NCBI GenBank assembly: GCA_963823165.1
Contig: CAWGKV010000002.1
Span: 124,001 to 188,000, forward strand
Length of the DNA stretch: 64,000 nucleotides
DNA from: Roseiarcus sp963823165
GTDB taxonomy: Bacteria > Pseudomonadota > Alphaproteobacteria > Rhizobiales > Beijerinckiaceae
Reading direction: 5' to 3'
Shown here: positions 46,947-55,667 of the stretch, piece after piece
Numbering within the stretch: the first letter of the stretch is position 1
How the letters are laid out: each line of letters starts with the position of its first letter
Notes under the pieces: generated by a model
Databases searched by the model: none
What the model saw: only the letters and a program-made list of their open reading frames with translations
What the model was told of the DNA's origin: nothing
Program-made: the position numbers and the translations under genes

Positions 46947-48851
46947 CTACCCTAGCGCCCTCTCCAGCACGCGGCGCAACCGGCCGGCGAAGGCCGGCGG
47001 GTCTTCGACCTGGCCGCCCTCGAGCAGTTTGGCCTCGTCGAGCATCAGCCAGGCTGCGTCCTCGATCAGCGGCTTGTCCTTGCCGTCCTTGAAGCGGGAA
47101 GCGAGCGCGACGGTCAGCGGATGGGTCGGGTTGACTTCGAGGATCGGCTTGGCGCGCTCGGAAAGGCGCCCGTGCGAGGCGAGCATCTTTTCGAGCTGCC
47201 GGTCGGGGCCGAAGTCTGGCGCGATCAGGCAGGCGACGCTGTCGGTCAGGCGGTCCGAGGCGCGCACCTCCGCGACCTCCTTTTCCAGCGTCTGCTTGAA
47301 GAAGGCGAACAGGGTCGCGACCTCGCCCGAGGCCTCGGCCGGCGCCTTCGCCCCCTCGACGAGGGCGATCGACTTGATGTCGGCGGCGCCCTGGCTCACA
47401 GACTTGAACGGCTTGCCGTCGAAGCCGGCCGAGGTCGACACCCAGAAGGAGTCGACGGGATCGGAGAGCAGCAGGACTTCCACGCCGCGCGCCTTAAAAC
47501 CCTCGAGCTGTGGGCTCGCAGCGAGACGTTTTGCGTCATCGCCGGTGAGATAATAGATCGCCGTCTGGTTCTCGCGCAAAGATGCGACATATTGGGCCAG
47601 CGTCCGGTCGCCCTCGGAGTGCGTAGTCGTGACGAAGCGGGCGATCTTGAACAGGCCGTCGCGACGCTCGGGGTCCTCGTACAGGCCCTCCTTGATCACC
47701 GCGCCGAAATGCTCCCAGACTTTCGCGAATTTCTCCGGCTCGTTCTCCGCCAGCTTGCCGAGCTCCTGCACGATCCGGTTCGTCACGCCCTTGCGGATCG
47801 CCGCGAAGACGTCGCTCTTCTGGATCATTTCGCGCGAGACGTTGAGCGGAAGGTCCGCGCTGTCGACCACGAGCCGCACGAAGCGCAGCCAGCCCGGCAG
47901 AATGTCGGCGTCCTCAGAGATAAGCACGCGCCGCACGTAGAGCTTGTTGCGGCCCTTGCGCGTCGGATCGAAGAGGTCGAACGGCCGCGAGCCGGGAATG
48001 AACGCGAGCACGGTATATTCGTGCCGCCCCTCGGCCCGCCAGTGCATGGTCAGCGCCGGCTCGTCGAACTGGCCGGATAGGCCGCGGTAGAACTCGGCGT
48101 ATTCCTCGGGTTTGACCTCCGACTTGGGCTTCGCCCAGATAGCCGCTCCGTCGGCGATGCGCTTGGCCTCGGCCCCCGGCTTTTCGACGAGGTCGATCGG
48201 CACGGCGACCGCGCCGGAATGTTCGCGGATGATGCCCTCGACCTTCCAGGCCTCGCAGAACTGCTTCAATTCGTCGTTGAGATGGAGCATGACGCGGGCG
48301 CCGCGCTCGGGGGCTTCCTCGAGCGCGAGCGGCGCAATGGTGAACGAACCCTTGCCGTCGGACGACCAGCGCCAGGCTTCGGAGGAGCCGGCGCGGCGCG
48401 TCTCCACGACCACCTCGTCGGCGACCATGAACGCCGAGTAGAAGCCGATGCCGAACTGGCCGATCAGCGCCTGCGCCTCCTTGCTCGCATCCTCGACGGT
48501 CAGCCGGTCGAGGAAGGCTTTCGTGCCGGAGCGGGCGATGGTGCCGAGGCCCGAGGTCAGGTCCTCCCGGGTCATGCCGACGCCGTTGTCGGCGACCGTC
48601 AGCGTCTTCTTTTCGGGATCGAGGGAGACTGTGATGACGAAGGGCCCGCTCTCGGTGAGCTCGGGCCGGGCGATCGCCTCGTAGCGCAGCTTCTCGCAGG
48701 CGTCGGCGGCGTTCGAGACGAGTTCGCGGACGAAAATTTCGCGGTCGGAATAGACCGAATGGACCATCAGGTGCAGCAGGCGCGAAACGTCGGCCTCGAA
48801 GCTTTGCGTCGTCGCGTCTTCGTTCGTCGGGGTTTTTGCGTCGGCGGTCAA
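46947..48851 (-). CDS. htpG: molecular chaperone HtpG (Hsp90)
   Basis: A 634-residue Hsp90. The ATPase domain shows ELVSNAADACEKLRYEA, DNGVGMTREDL and GQFGIGFYSAFMVADEV; the middle and C-terminal domains follow with typical VSREMIQ and RILEVNPTHPL. The start is a TTG after GAGGCAGA, giving LTADAKTPTNEDAT; the upstream open frame is Arg-rich and lacks similarity. It is a cytosolic stress chaperone dimer that clamps clients with ATP. Confidence 0.95.
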   Translation of the reverse strand: MTADAKTPTNEDATTQSFEADVSRLLHLMVHSVYSDREIFVRELVSNAADACEKLRYEAIARPELTESGPFVITVSLDPEKKTLTVADNGVGMTREDLTSGLGTIARSGTKAFLDRLTVEDASKEAQALIGQFGIGFYSAFMVADEVVVETRRAGSSEAWRWSSDGKGSFTIAPLALEEAPERGARVMLHLNDELKQFCEAWKVEGIIREHSGAVAVPIDLVEKPGAEAKRIADGAAIWAKPKSEVKPEEYAEFYRGLSGQFDEPALTMHWRAEGRHEYTVLAFIPGSRPFDLFDPTRKGRNKLYVRRVLISEDADILPGWLRFVRLVVDSADLPLNVSREMIQKSDVFAAIRKGVTNRIVQELGKLAENEPEKFAKVWEHFGAVIKEGLYEDPERRDGLFKIARFVTTTHSEGDRTLAQYVASLRENQTAIYYLTGDDAKRLAASPQLEGFKARGVEVLLLSDPVDSFWVSTSAGFDGKPFKSVSQGAADIKSIALVEGAKAPAEASGEVATLFAFFKQTLEKEVAEVRASDRLTDSVACLIAPDFGPDRQLEKMLASHGRLSERAKPILEVNPTHPLTVALASRFKDGKDKPLIEDAAWLMLDEAKLLEGGQVEDPPAFAGRLRRVLERALG

Positions 48852-49051
48852 ATTTCTGCCTCGTCGGAAATGAAAGGGCTTCGCCGCGCTGGAGGCCGCG
48901 GCGGCCTCGATATCGTCGCCTTTGCGCCGGGATTCAAGACCCGAACGAGGCGCCCGGAAGCGCCGACGGATCTTCACGCCCGTTGCCGCGGGCCGGCGGC
49001 GTCATTATGCTGAACCCGCAATTTCCCGGCATATGTAAGGGGTAAACTTCC

Positions 49052-50254
49052 ATGGCCTTCCTCGCCGACGTACTCTCTCGGGTGAAGCCTTCCGCGACCA
49101 TGACGGTGACGCAGAAGGCGCGGGACCTGAAGGCGAAGGGCCGCGACATCATTTCCCTGTCGGTCGGCGAGCCCGATTTCGACACGCCCGACAACATCAA
49201 GGAAGCCGCGGTGACGGCGATCCGGCGGGGCGAGACCAAATATCCGCCGGTGCTCGGCATCCCGCCGCTTCGCGAGGCGATCGCGGCGAAATTCAAGCGC
49301 GAGAACGGGCTCGACTACAAGCCGTCCGACACGATCGTCGGAACGGGCGGCAAGCAGATCCTCTACAACGCCTTTCTCGTCACGATGAACAAGGGCGACG
49401 AGGTGATCATTCCCGCGCCCTTCTGGGTGAGCTACCCGGAGATGGTGGCGATCAACTGGGGCGAGCCGGTCATCGTGCCGACGAAGCTCGAGCGGGCGTT
49501 CAAGTTGCAGCCGGAGGACCTCGAGCGCGCGATCACGCCGCGCACCAAGTGGGTGATCCTCAACTCGCCGTCGAACCCGACCGGCGCGGCCTATACGCGC
49601 GACGAATTGAAGGCGCTGACCGACGTCCTCATGCGCCATCCGCACGTCTGGGTGCTCACCGACGACATGTACGAGCATCTCGTCTATGGCGACTTCACCT
49701 TCACCACCGCGGCGCAGGTCGAGCCAGCTCTGAAATCCCGAACGCTGACGATGAACGGCGTGTCGAAGGCCTATGCGATGACCGGCTGGCGCATCGGCTA
49801 TGCCGCCGGCCCGGCCCAGCTCATCAAGGCGATGGACATGGTGCAGGGCCAGCAGACTTCAGGGGCCTGCACGATCGCCCAATGGGCCTCGGTCGAGGCG
49901 CTGACCGGACCGCAGGACTTCATTGCCGTCCGCCGCAAGGCGTTCGAGGAGCGGCGCGACCTCGTCGTGTCGATGCTGGGCCAGGCGCAGCATTTGAAGT
50001 GTCCGAAGCCGGAAGGCGCGTTCTACGTCTATCCGTCCGTAGCCGGGGCGATCGGCAAAAAGGCGCCCTCGGGCAGGACGATCGAAACCGACGAGGATTT
50101 CGTCAGCGAGCTCCTCGAGGAGACGGGCGTCGCGGTCGTGCACGGCAGCGCCTTCGGCCAGGGACCGAACGTCCGCGTGTCCTACGCGACCTCGCTCGCT
50201 CAGCTCGAGAGCGCGTGCAAGAAGATCCAGAAGTTCACCGCCGAGCTGCGGTAG
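49052..50254 (+). CDS. aspC: aspartate aminotransferase (class I, AAT type)
   Basis: A 400-residue PLP enzyme of the prokaryotic AAT-Ib group. The lysine site is MNGVSKAYAMTGWRIGYA near residue 240, with LSVGEPDFDTPDNI at the N-terminus and LNSPSNPTGAAY near residue 172. It interconverts aspartate and oxaloacetate, and in many relatives also works on prephenate. It is divergent from htpG, with an AAGGGG ribosome site. The gene symbol is by family only. Confidence 0.92.
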   Translation: MAFLADVLSRVKPSATMTVTQKARDLKAKGRDIISLSVGEPDFDTPDNIKEAAVTAIRRGETKYPPVLGIPPLREAIAAKFKRENGLDYKPSDTIVGTGGKQILYNAFLVTMNKGDEVIIPAPFWVSYPEMVAINWGEPVIVPTKLERAFKLQPEDLERAITPRTKWVILNSPSNPTGAAYTRDELKALTDVLMRHPHVWVLTDDMYEHLVYGDFTFTTAAQVEPALKSRTLTMNGVSKAYAMTGWRIGYAAGPAQLIKAMDMVQGQQTSGACTIAQWASVEALTGPQDFIAVRRKAFEERRDLVVSMLGQAQHLKCPKPEGAFYVYPSVAGAIGKKAPSGRTIETDEDFVSELLEETGVAVVHGSAFGQGPNVRVSYATSLAQLESACKKIQKFTAELR

Positions 50255-50421
50255 CGGCAATTTCAAGAACGCGCACGATATGGCGGAGCTTGGGGACGGT
50301 CGCGAAGATTGTTCAGCGTGGGACGGTCGGCCTCGGGCGACCTGTCCTGCTGCTGTTCGGCTTGGCCGCTCGCGGTCCGTCCGCCGGGCCCTTCGTCGTT
50401 TGATGGCAGCAGATACCATTG

Positions 50422-50465
50422 TTGTAGCTACAATTTGAGTTGACTCTCGATTATTTTGTAGCTAC
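50422..50465. promoter_or_regulatory. probable BrnTA operator (paired palindromes)
   Basis: The palindrome TTGTAGCTACAA is followed 34 bases later by a second TGTAGCTAC copy, just upstream of brnT. A -35-like TTGACT lies between them. Type II antitoxins such as BrnA bind palindromes at their own promoter, so this is a good autoregulation site. The assignment is based on position and symmetry. Confidence 0.65.
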
Positions 50466-50473
50466 GCACATCG

Positions 50474-50728
50474 GTGATCATCACCTGGGACAACGCCAAG
50501 CGGCTCGCCAATCTGGACAAGCACGGATTGGATTTTGCAGACCTTGAGATCGAATTCTTCCTCAATTCGTTAGTCGCTCCGGTCCGGGAGGGACGCTTCA
50601 AGGCGATCGGACCGCTCGGGAGAAATGTGATCGTCGTCGTATTCGCGCCGCTCGGAACCGAAGCCGTTTCCGTCATCTCGATGCGCCCGGCGAACAGGAA
50701 GGAAAGAGGCCTTTTGGATGACCGCTAA
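50474..50728 (+). CDS. brnT: BrnT-type ribonuclease toxin
   Basis: An 84-residue BrnT-fold toxin. The GTG start gives MIITWDNAKRLANLDKHGLDF, matching the typical W-D..K...N..KHG.DF opening, and the C-terminus has the conserved VSVISMRPANRKE motif with the basic/acidic catalytic residues. BrnT cleaves RNA and is held in check by BrnA; the pair is bicistronic, and the antitoxin gene starts 11 bases before the toxin stop. Confidence 0.9.
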   Translation: MIITWDNAKRLANLDKHGLDFADLEIEFFLNSLVAPVREGRFKAIGPLGRNVIVVVFAPLGTEAVSVISMRPANRKERGLLDDR

Positions 50729-51023
50729 AGCCAGCACACCCGAGGCGGGCAGGGGCTACACGAAGGCCGATCTCGAGGACGTCTCCGACACGCCGGAGTT
50801 TACCGCAGACGAAATTGCGAAGGCGAAGCCCTTCGCCGAGGCCTTGCCCGAGCTCGCGGCGAGCGCGAAGCGCGTCCGGGTCCGGGGCCGACAGAAGGCT
50901 CCGACGAAGCAGCTCATCAGCCTGCGGCTCGATCGTTCGGTCCTTGAGGCGTTCAAATCGGAAGGCCCTGGGTGGCAGCGGCGCATCAATGAGGCGCTGA
51001 AAATCGCGATCGGCCGGCGCTGA
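50718..51023 (+). CDS. brnA: BrnA-type antitoxin
   Basis: A 101-residue antitoxin. The N-terminal part is acidic (DLEDVSDTPEFTADEIAKAKPF), followed by a linker and a ribbon-helix-helix-like C-terminal region (KQLISLRLDRSVLEAF, RRINEALKIAIG). It neutralises BrnT and represses the operon. The ATG start overlaps the toxin gene, typical of translational coupling. Confidence 0.9.
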   Translation: MTAKASTPEAGRGYTKADLEDVSDTPEFTADEIAKAKPFAEALPELAASAKRVRVRGRQKAPTKQLISLRLDRSVLEAFKSEGPGWQRRINEALKIAIGRR

Positions 51024-51168
51024 GGGCGCTCCCGCACCTTAGCCGACCCGCCCGCCGGCGCGGGACGGCGCCGTCTTGAACGGCCCCACCTTTGGGCCGG
51101 TCGCGAACTTCCAGGTCTCGCGAGGGCGATGACGGCGAAGGCCGTGGATCGTCGTCACGAGCCGAACC

Positions 51169-51415
51169 TCACAGCAGCACCGGGGTGCGGAAGCCGACGA
51201 AGCCCTGCATGATCATCTGGCCCGCTATGGCGCCGACCCCCGAGCTCGAGATGGCCGATGCAAGGAGCGAGGTGAGAAAACCGCGGCAGCGCCCCTCCCG
51301 TGTCGGCGACGTCGCTGTGGCCGGCGTGGAAGGCGCTCGCAGCCATCGTGACCATGGCCATATTGGCGAGCCCTGTCGCCGACAGGGCGACGATCGCCTC
51401 GAGATTGGAGAGGCC
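51169..51415 (-). pseudogene. mntH: remnant of an NRAMP/MntH metal transporter gene
   Basis: Two frames on the minus strand give NRAMP membrane segments: LANMAMVTMAASAFHAGHSDV, with the characteristic ASAFHAGH signature, and then, in another frame, LTSLLASAISSSGVGAIAG followed by MIMQGFVGFRTPVLL and a stop. The sequence between is deleted or shifted and the gene is far shorter than the usual 400 residues. It is a decayed Mn/Fe transporter fragment. Confidence 0.75.
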
Positions 51416-51521
51416 GAACTTCGTCGGCGCCGACGGTAGGCGTCCCTGGCGCGGACTCGATCGTTTGCCGGCCCCGTTGGGTGTCAGGCTCCAGCTGGCG
51501 CCGCGAGCCCAATTCTGGCCC

Positions 51522-52481
51522 TCACCCCGCCGCGAGTTGCCGCTCCAGCTGATCCAACACCCGGTAGCAGGGCAAAACCTGCTCGACGCTGGCGTTCGGC
51601 TCCCGGCCCTGGCGAATGGCGGCGAAGAATTCGCGGTCCTGCAGTTCGATGCCGTTCATCGAGACGTCGACCTTGCTCACGTCGATCTTCTCGTCCTTGC
51701 CGGTAAAAAGGTCGTCGTAACGGGCGATATAGGTCGCGCTGTCGCCGATGTAGCGGAAGAACGTGCCGAGCGGCCCGTCGTTGTTGAACGACAGCGACAG
51801 CGTGCAGATCGCGCCGTTCGCGCTCTTCAGTTGGATGCTCATGTCCATGGCGATGCCAAGCGTCGGGTGGATCGGCCCTTGGAGCGCGTTGGCCTTCACG
51901 ATCGGCGAGCGGCACTGCCAGGCGAAGAGGTCGACCGTATGCGCGGCGTGATGCCAGAGCAGGTGGTCTGTCCACGAGCGAGGCTGGCCGAGCGCGTTCA
52001 TGTTGGTGCGGCGGAAGAAATAGGTCTGCACGTCCATCTGCTGGATGTGGAACTCACCCGCCAGAATGCGCTTGTGCACGAACTGGTGGCTCGGGTTGAA
52101 GCGGCGGGTATGGCCGGCCATCGCGACGAGGCCGGTGCGCTTTTGCATCGCGAGGACGGCCTCGGCGTCCTTGAGGCTGTCGGCGAGGGGGATCTCGACC
52201 TGAACGTGCTTGCCGGCCTCGAGGCATTGCAGCGCCTGGGCGGCGTGCATCTGGGTCGGCGTCGCGAGGATGACGGCGTCGAGGCCCGGCTGCTTGAGAG
52301 CGTCGGCCAGCTCGGTCGTCGTGTGGCCGACGCCGTATTTCTTCGCCGCCTCCTGGGTCTTGTCGAGCTCGCGGCCGACGAGCGAGATCACCTCGACGCC
52401 GTCGATCTGCTTGATGCCGTCGAGGTGCTTGAGGCCGAAAGCGCCGGCGCCTGCCAGCGCGACTTTGATTGTGTTGGTCAT
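51522..52481 (-). CDS. ligC: 4-carboxy-2-hydroxymuconate-6-semialdehyde dehydrogenase
   Basis: A 319-residue Gfo/Idh/MocA-type NAD(P)-dependent oxidoreductase. The Rossmann motif VALAGAGAFGLKHL is at the N-terminus and the family's EIPLADS segment near residue 100. In the protocatechuate 4,5-cleavage pathway LigC oxidises the ring-cleavage product to 2-pyrone-4,6-dicarboxylate. It is the last gene in the lig operon, downstream of a palindromic repeat that follows ligB. Homology to SYK-6-type LigC is recalled by pattern; the operon position strengthens the call. Confidence 0.9.
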   Translation of the reverse strand: MTNTIKVALAGAGAFGLKHLDGIKQIDGVEVISLVGRELDKTQEAAKKYGVGHTTTELADALKQPGLDAVILATPTQMHAAQALQCLEAGKHVQVEIPLADSLKDAEAVLAMQKRTGLVAMAGHTRRFNPSHQFVHKRILAGEFHIQQMDVQTYFFRRTNMNALGQPRSWTDHLLWHHAAHTVDLFAWQCRSPIVKANALQGPIHPTLGIAMDMSIQLKSANGAICTLSLSFNNDGPLGTFFRYIGDSATYIARYDDLFTGKDEKIDVSKVDVSMNGIELQDREFFAAIRQGREPNASVEQVLPCYRVLDQLERQLAAG

Positions 52482-52530
52482 CGAGGTCTCCTCAGACGCG
52501 CCCCGGCGCTCTGCTGGTCAGCCTCCCCAC

Positions 52531-52615
52531 GTCCTCATCCTGAGCTTGTCGAAGGATGCTCCAGCGCGCGGCTAGTCATGCAATCTGGAGCGTCCTTCGA
52601 CAAGCTCAGGACGAG
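52531..52615. repeat. REP-type palindrome between ligC and ligB
   Basis: Two near-perfect inverted arms (52531-52562 and 52586-52615) contain the widespread CCTGAGCTTGTCGAAGGA core and its complement. The loop is about 23 bases. This kind of extragenic palindrome is usually moved by RAYT transposases. It lies right behind the ligB stop and could act as an mRNA stabiliser or partial terminator. Confidence 0.8.
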
Positions 52616-52625
52616 GTTCGTTGAT

Positions 52626-53485
52626 TCAGGACGCATTCTCCAAAACGAGATGGCCGACGGCGGTGTTCGATGCCGGCACATGGTAGAATCGATGCGCCAC
52701 CTTCGGCTTCGGGCCGCCGGGGACATCCGACATCGCGCCGCGCGCAATCAGCCACATCACGAGCTCGATCCCCTCCGAACCCGCCTCGCGGACGTATTCG
52801 ATGTTCGGCATCTGCGCGAGGCCCTTGGGGTCGTCGATCAGACGGTCGAGGAACGTGTTGTCCCACTCCCTGATTGATCAGGCCAGCTCGCGGCCCCTGC
52901 AAGTTGATGACTCATGCCGCCGGTGCCCCAGACCTGGACCTCGAGATCCTCGGGGTAGCTCCGAATCGCCTTGCCGATCGCCTGGCCGAGGGCGAAGCAG
53001 CGCGCCCCCGAAGGCACGGGGTGCTGCACCACGTTGACGGCGAAGGGTATGATCTTGCACGGCCACGCGTCGACCTCACCGAAAACGCAGCTCAGCGGCA
53101 CCGTGAGGCCGTGATCGACGTCGATCTCGTTGACCATGGTCAGGTCGAAATCCTGCTGGATCACTTCCGCGGCGATGTGCGAGGCGAGCTCCGGATGGCC
53201 GATGACCTTCGGCACCGGACGGGCGCCATAGCCTTCGTCCGCCGGATTGAACTCCGGGCCGGTCATGATCGCGAAAGTGGGGATCATCTGGAGGCTGAAG
53301 GCGGTGGCGTGGTCGTTGTAGACGAGGAAGATCACGTCGGGCGTGTGCGTCTTTTCCCAATCCTTGGTGAAGTCGTATCCGGCGAACACCGGCTTCCAGT
53401 AAGGCTCCTCGGTCTTGCCGAGGTCGAAGGCCGCCCCGACGGCGGGGATGTGCGAGGTATAGAGCGAGGCGGTGATGCGGGCCAT
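52626..53485 (-). pseudogene. ligB: protocatechuate 4,5-dioxygenase beta subunit, two frameshifts
   Basis: LigB is the catalytic subunit that opens protocatechuate with non-haem Fe(II). Iron ligands are seen: His in YTSHIPAVGAAF, His in YNDHATAF and His in GGMSHQL. The first frame stops after about 215 codons. The family sequence LQGPRAGLIN continues in the next frame, and then EWDNTFLDRL, REAGSEGIELVMWL (with the Glu ligand) and FYHVPASNTAVGHLVLEN follow in the third. The shifts are at about 52901-52902 and 52868-52870. Corrected, it would be about 285 residues. It could be a sequencing artefact or a broken enzyme that would block the pathway. Confidence 0.85.
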
Positions 53486-53524
53486 GGTCCCTATCCTTTG
53501 AATCCGTGAAGAGTCGCGATACCG

Positions 53525-53938
53525 TCAGTCTTTGCGGGGACGCTGCGCGTCGCCGTCCTCGCCGATCCTGCGGTTGCCGTCGATCTTTCGGCCGCCCTTG
53601 ACCATCATCTCGCGGTATTCCTGCTCGGTCATGCCGGTCATGCTGCCGGCCATCTGCTGAAAGCTCTTGCCGTCGGTCGCGCCGATCTTCGACAGGAAAT
53701 AGATGTTGCCGCCGAGCGCCATCATGCGGTTGAGGTCACGATCGAGCACCGCCTGCTTCTGCTCCTCGCTCATCTTCCATTCGTCGAGATAGGCGCGCTC
53801 GTTCGCCTTGAACTTCGCACGATTCTCGGCCTTCATCAGCGACATGCAGAACTGGTTGAGCCAGTAGCCTTTGCGCGATTGCTCGGCGTCGAAGACGATC
53901 GTGCCGGGGATTTCCTTGAATTCTTTGTCGAGAGCCAT
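53525..53938 (-). CDS. ligA: protocatechuate 4,5-dioxygenase alpha subunit
   Basis: A 137-residue all-helical subunit that closes the active site of LigB. Typical segments are IPGTIVFDAEQSRKGYWLNQF near residue 10 and ALGGNIYFLSKIGATDGKSF near residue 75. It is followed by ligB after about 40 bases; the stop of ligI precedes it by 4 bases. The gene appears intact. Confidence 0.94.
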   Translation of the reverse strand: MALDKEFKEIPGTIVFDAEQSRKGYWLNQFCMSLMKAENRAKFKANERAYLDEWKMSEEQKQAVLDRDLNRMMALGGNIYFLSKIGATDGKSFQQMAGSMTGMTEQEYREMMVKGGRKIDGNRRIGEDGDAQRPRKD

Positions 53939-53941
53939 CGT

Positions 53942-54889
53942 TCAGACTCCTCTTTCCTCGGGCCAATAGAGCCGCATCGGATTGTCGACCAGCATCTTCC
54001 GCTGCAATTCGGGCGTCGTCGCGATATGAGGGATGACGTCGACGAGGAGGCCGTCGTCCGGCATGTGGTCCTTGAGGTTTGGATGCGGCCAGTCCGTTCC
54101 CCAGATCACGCGGTCCGGGAAGTCTTCGACGACGCGCCTCGCGAACGGGACGAAATCGCGATACGGCTCGCGCTCGCCGTTCAGCGCCGGCGGGCCGGAG
54201 ACCGACAGCCGCTCCGCGCCGCTGACCTTGGCCCAGACATTGGGATTCTCGCGCATGAATTTGAGGAACAGCGCGAACTCGGGGCCGTCCACGGGATTCC
54301 TGACGTCGGGCCGGCCCATGTGGTCGACGACGATCGTGGTCGGCAGGGCGGTGAAAAAATCCCACAGCTCGGGCAGGTCCACGGCCTCGAAATAGATCAC
54401 CACATGCCAGCCGAGCTTGGCGACGCGGCCGGCGATCTCCATCAGTTCGTCCTTCGGCGTGAAGTCGACGAGACGCTTGACGAAATTGAAGCGCACGCCG
54501 CGCACGCCCGCGTCATGGAGCCGCTTCAGTTCGCCCTCGCTCACGTCGCGCCGCACGGTCGCGACGCCGCGCGCTTTGCCGCCGCTCGAGAGACAGGCGT
54601 CGACCATGGCGCTATTGTCGGCCCCGTGGCACGTGGCTTGCACGACGACGTTGCGCGAGAAGCCGAGATGGTCGCGCAGAGCGAAGAGTTCTGCCTTGCT
54701 CGCGTCGCATGGCGTGTACTTGCGCTGGGGAGCATAAGGGAACTCGGCCCCCGGCCCGAACACGTGGCAGTGAGCGTCGACGCCGCCGGGCGGGACCCGG
54801 AAGCGCGGCTTGCTCGGCCCGTCGAACCAGTCCAGCCAGCCAGGAGTCTTCTCAAAGGGCCCGGTGACGGGCCTGCCGGGGTTGGTCAT
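53942..54889 (-). CDS. ligI: 2-pyrone-4,6-dicarboxylate hydrolase
   Basis: A 315-residue amidohydrolase-superfamily enzyme. It has VDAHCHVFGPG near residue 38 with the HxH pair, and a C-terminal GTDWPHPN near residue 268. It opens the pyrone ring to 4-oxalomesaconate. The start is the ATG giving MTNPGRPVTG; an open upstream extension is not similar to anything. It sits between ligK and ligA with 11- and 3-base gaps. Confidence 0.93.
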   Translation of the reverse strand: MTNPGRPVTGPFEKTPGWLDWFDGPSKPRFRVPPGGVDAHCHVFGPGAEFPYAPQRKYTPCDASKAELFALRDHLGFSRNVVVQATCHGADNSAMVDACLSSGGKARGVATVRRDVSEGELKRLHDAGVRGVRFNFVKRLVDFTPKDELMEIAGRVAKLGWHVVIYFEAVDLPELWDFFTALPTTIVVDHMGRPDVRNPVDGPEFALFLKFMRENPNVWAKVSGAERLSVSGPPALNGEREPYRDFVPFARRVVEDFPDRVIWGTDWPHPNLKDHMPDDGLLVDVIPHIATTPELQRKMLVDNPMRLYWPEERGV

Positions 54890-54900
54890 GGAATCGAGCC

Positions 54901-55584
54901 TCAGTCGATGTATCTCAGGCCGGCCTTCTCGAGCGGCTCGCGCATCTTGTACATGTCGAGGCCGAGCTCGCCCGACGCGAGCTTCGCCCGCTTGTCGCCC
55001 TCGTTGGCTTCGCGCGCCTGCGCCGCGGCGAGGGTTTTCTTTGCCCACGCCGCCGGAACCACGACCACGCCGTCGTCATCGGCGACGATCGCGTCGCCCG
55101 GATTGACGAGGGCGCCGGCGCAGACGACCGGGATGTTGACCGAACCCAGGGTCGCCTTCACCGTTCCCTTGGCGCTGACGCATTTGCTCCAGACCGGGAA
55201 GCCCATCTCGGTCAGCGTCTTCACGTCGCGCACGCCGGCGTCGATGATGAGCGCGCGGGCGCCGCGCGCCCGGAAGCTGGTCGCCAGCAGATCGCCGAAA
55301 AAACCGTCGGTGCATTCGGCGGTGATGGCGGCGACGACGACGTCGCCGGGCTCGATCTGCTCGGCGGCGACATGCATCATCCAGTTGTCGCCCGGATGCA
55401 GGAGCACGGTCACCGCCGTGCCGGAAACCTGCGCGCCGGGATAGATCGGGCGCATGTAGGGGTTCATGAGGCCGACGCGGCCCATCGCCTCGTGGACGGT
55501 CGCGACGCCAAGCGAAGCGAGCGCGTCGACGGAGGCGCGGTCGGCGCGCTGGATCTTGCGGCGGACAACTCCGAGCTCGGTCAT
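54901..55584 (-). CDS. ligK: 4-carboxy-4-hydroxy-2-oxoadipate aldolase
   Basis: A 227-residue RraA-fold, metal-dependent class II-type aldolase. The sequence FFGDLLATSFRARGARALI, then IDAGVRDVKTL, carries the conserved acidic and Arg residues of this fold. It cleaves the final intermediate to pyruvate and oxaloacetate. The start is the ATG giving MTELGVVRRK; the longer upstream frame runs into the transporter gene. Confidence 0.92.
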   Translation of the reverse strand: MTELGVVRRKIQRADRASVDALASLGVATVHEAMGRVGLMNPYMRPIYPGAQVSGTAVTVLLHPGDNWMMHVAAEQIEPGDVVVAAITAECTDGFFGDLLATSFRARGARALIIDAGVRDVKTLTEMGFPVWSKCVSAKGTVKATLGSVNIPVVCAGALVNPGDAIVADDDGVVVVPAAWAKKTLAAAQAREANEGDKRAKLASGELGLDMYKMREPLEKAGLRYID

Positions 55585-55667
55585 TGGGTTCGTCTCCTCA
55601 AACGGTCCCCGGCCTTCCGCGCCTTCGAGGCGCGGAGAGACCGGGCGCGTTGGATTCATAGACTTTG

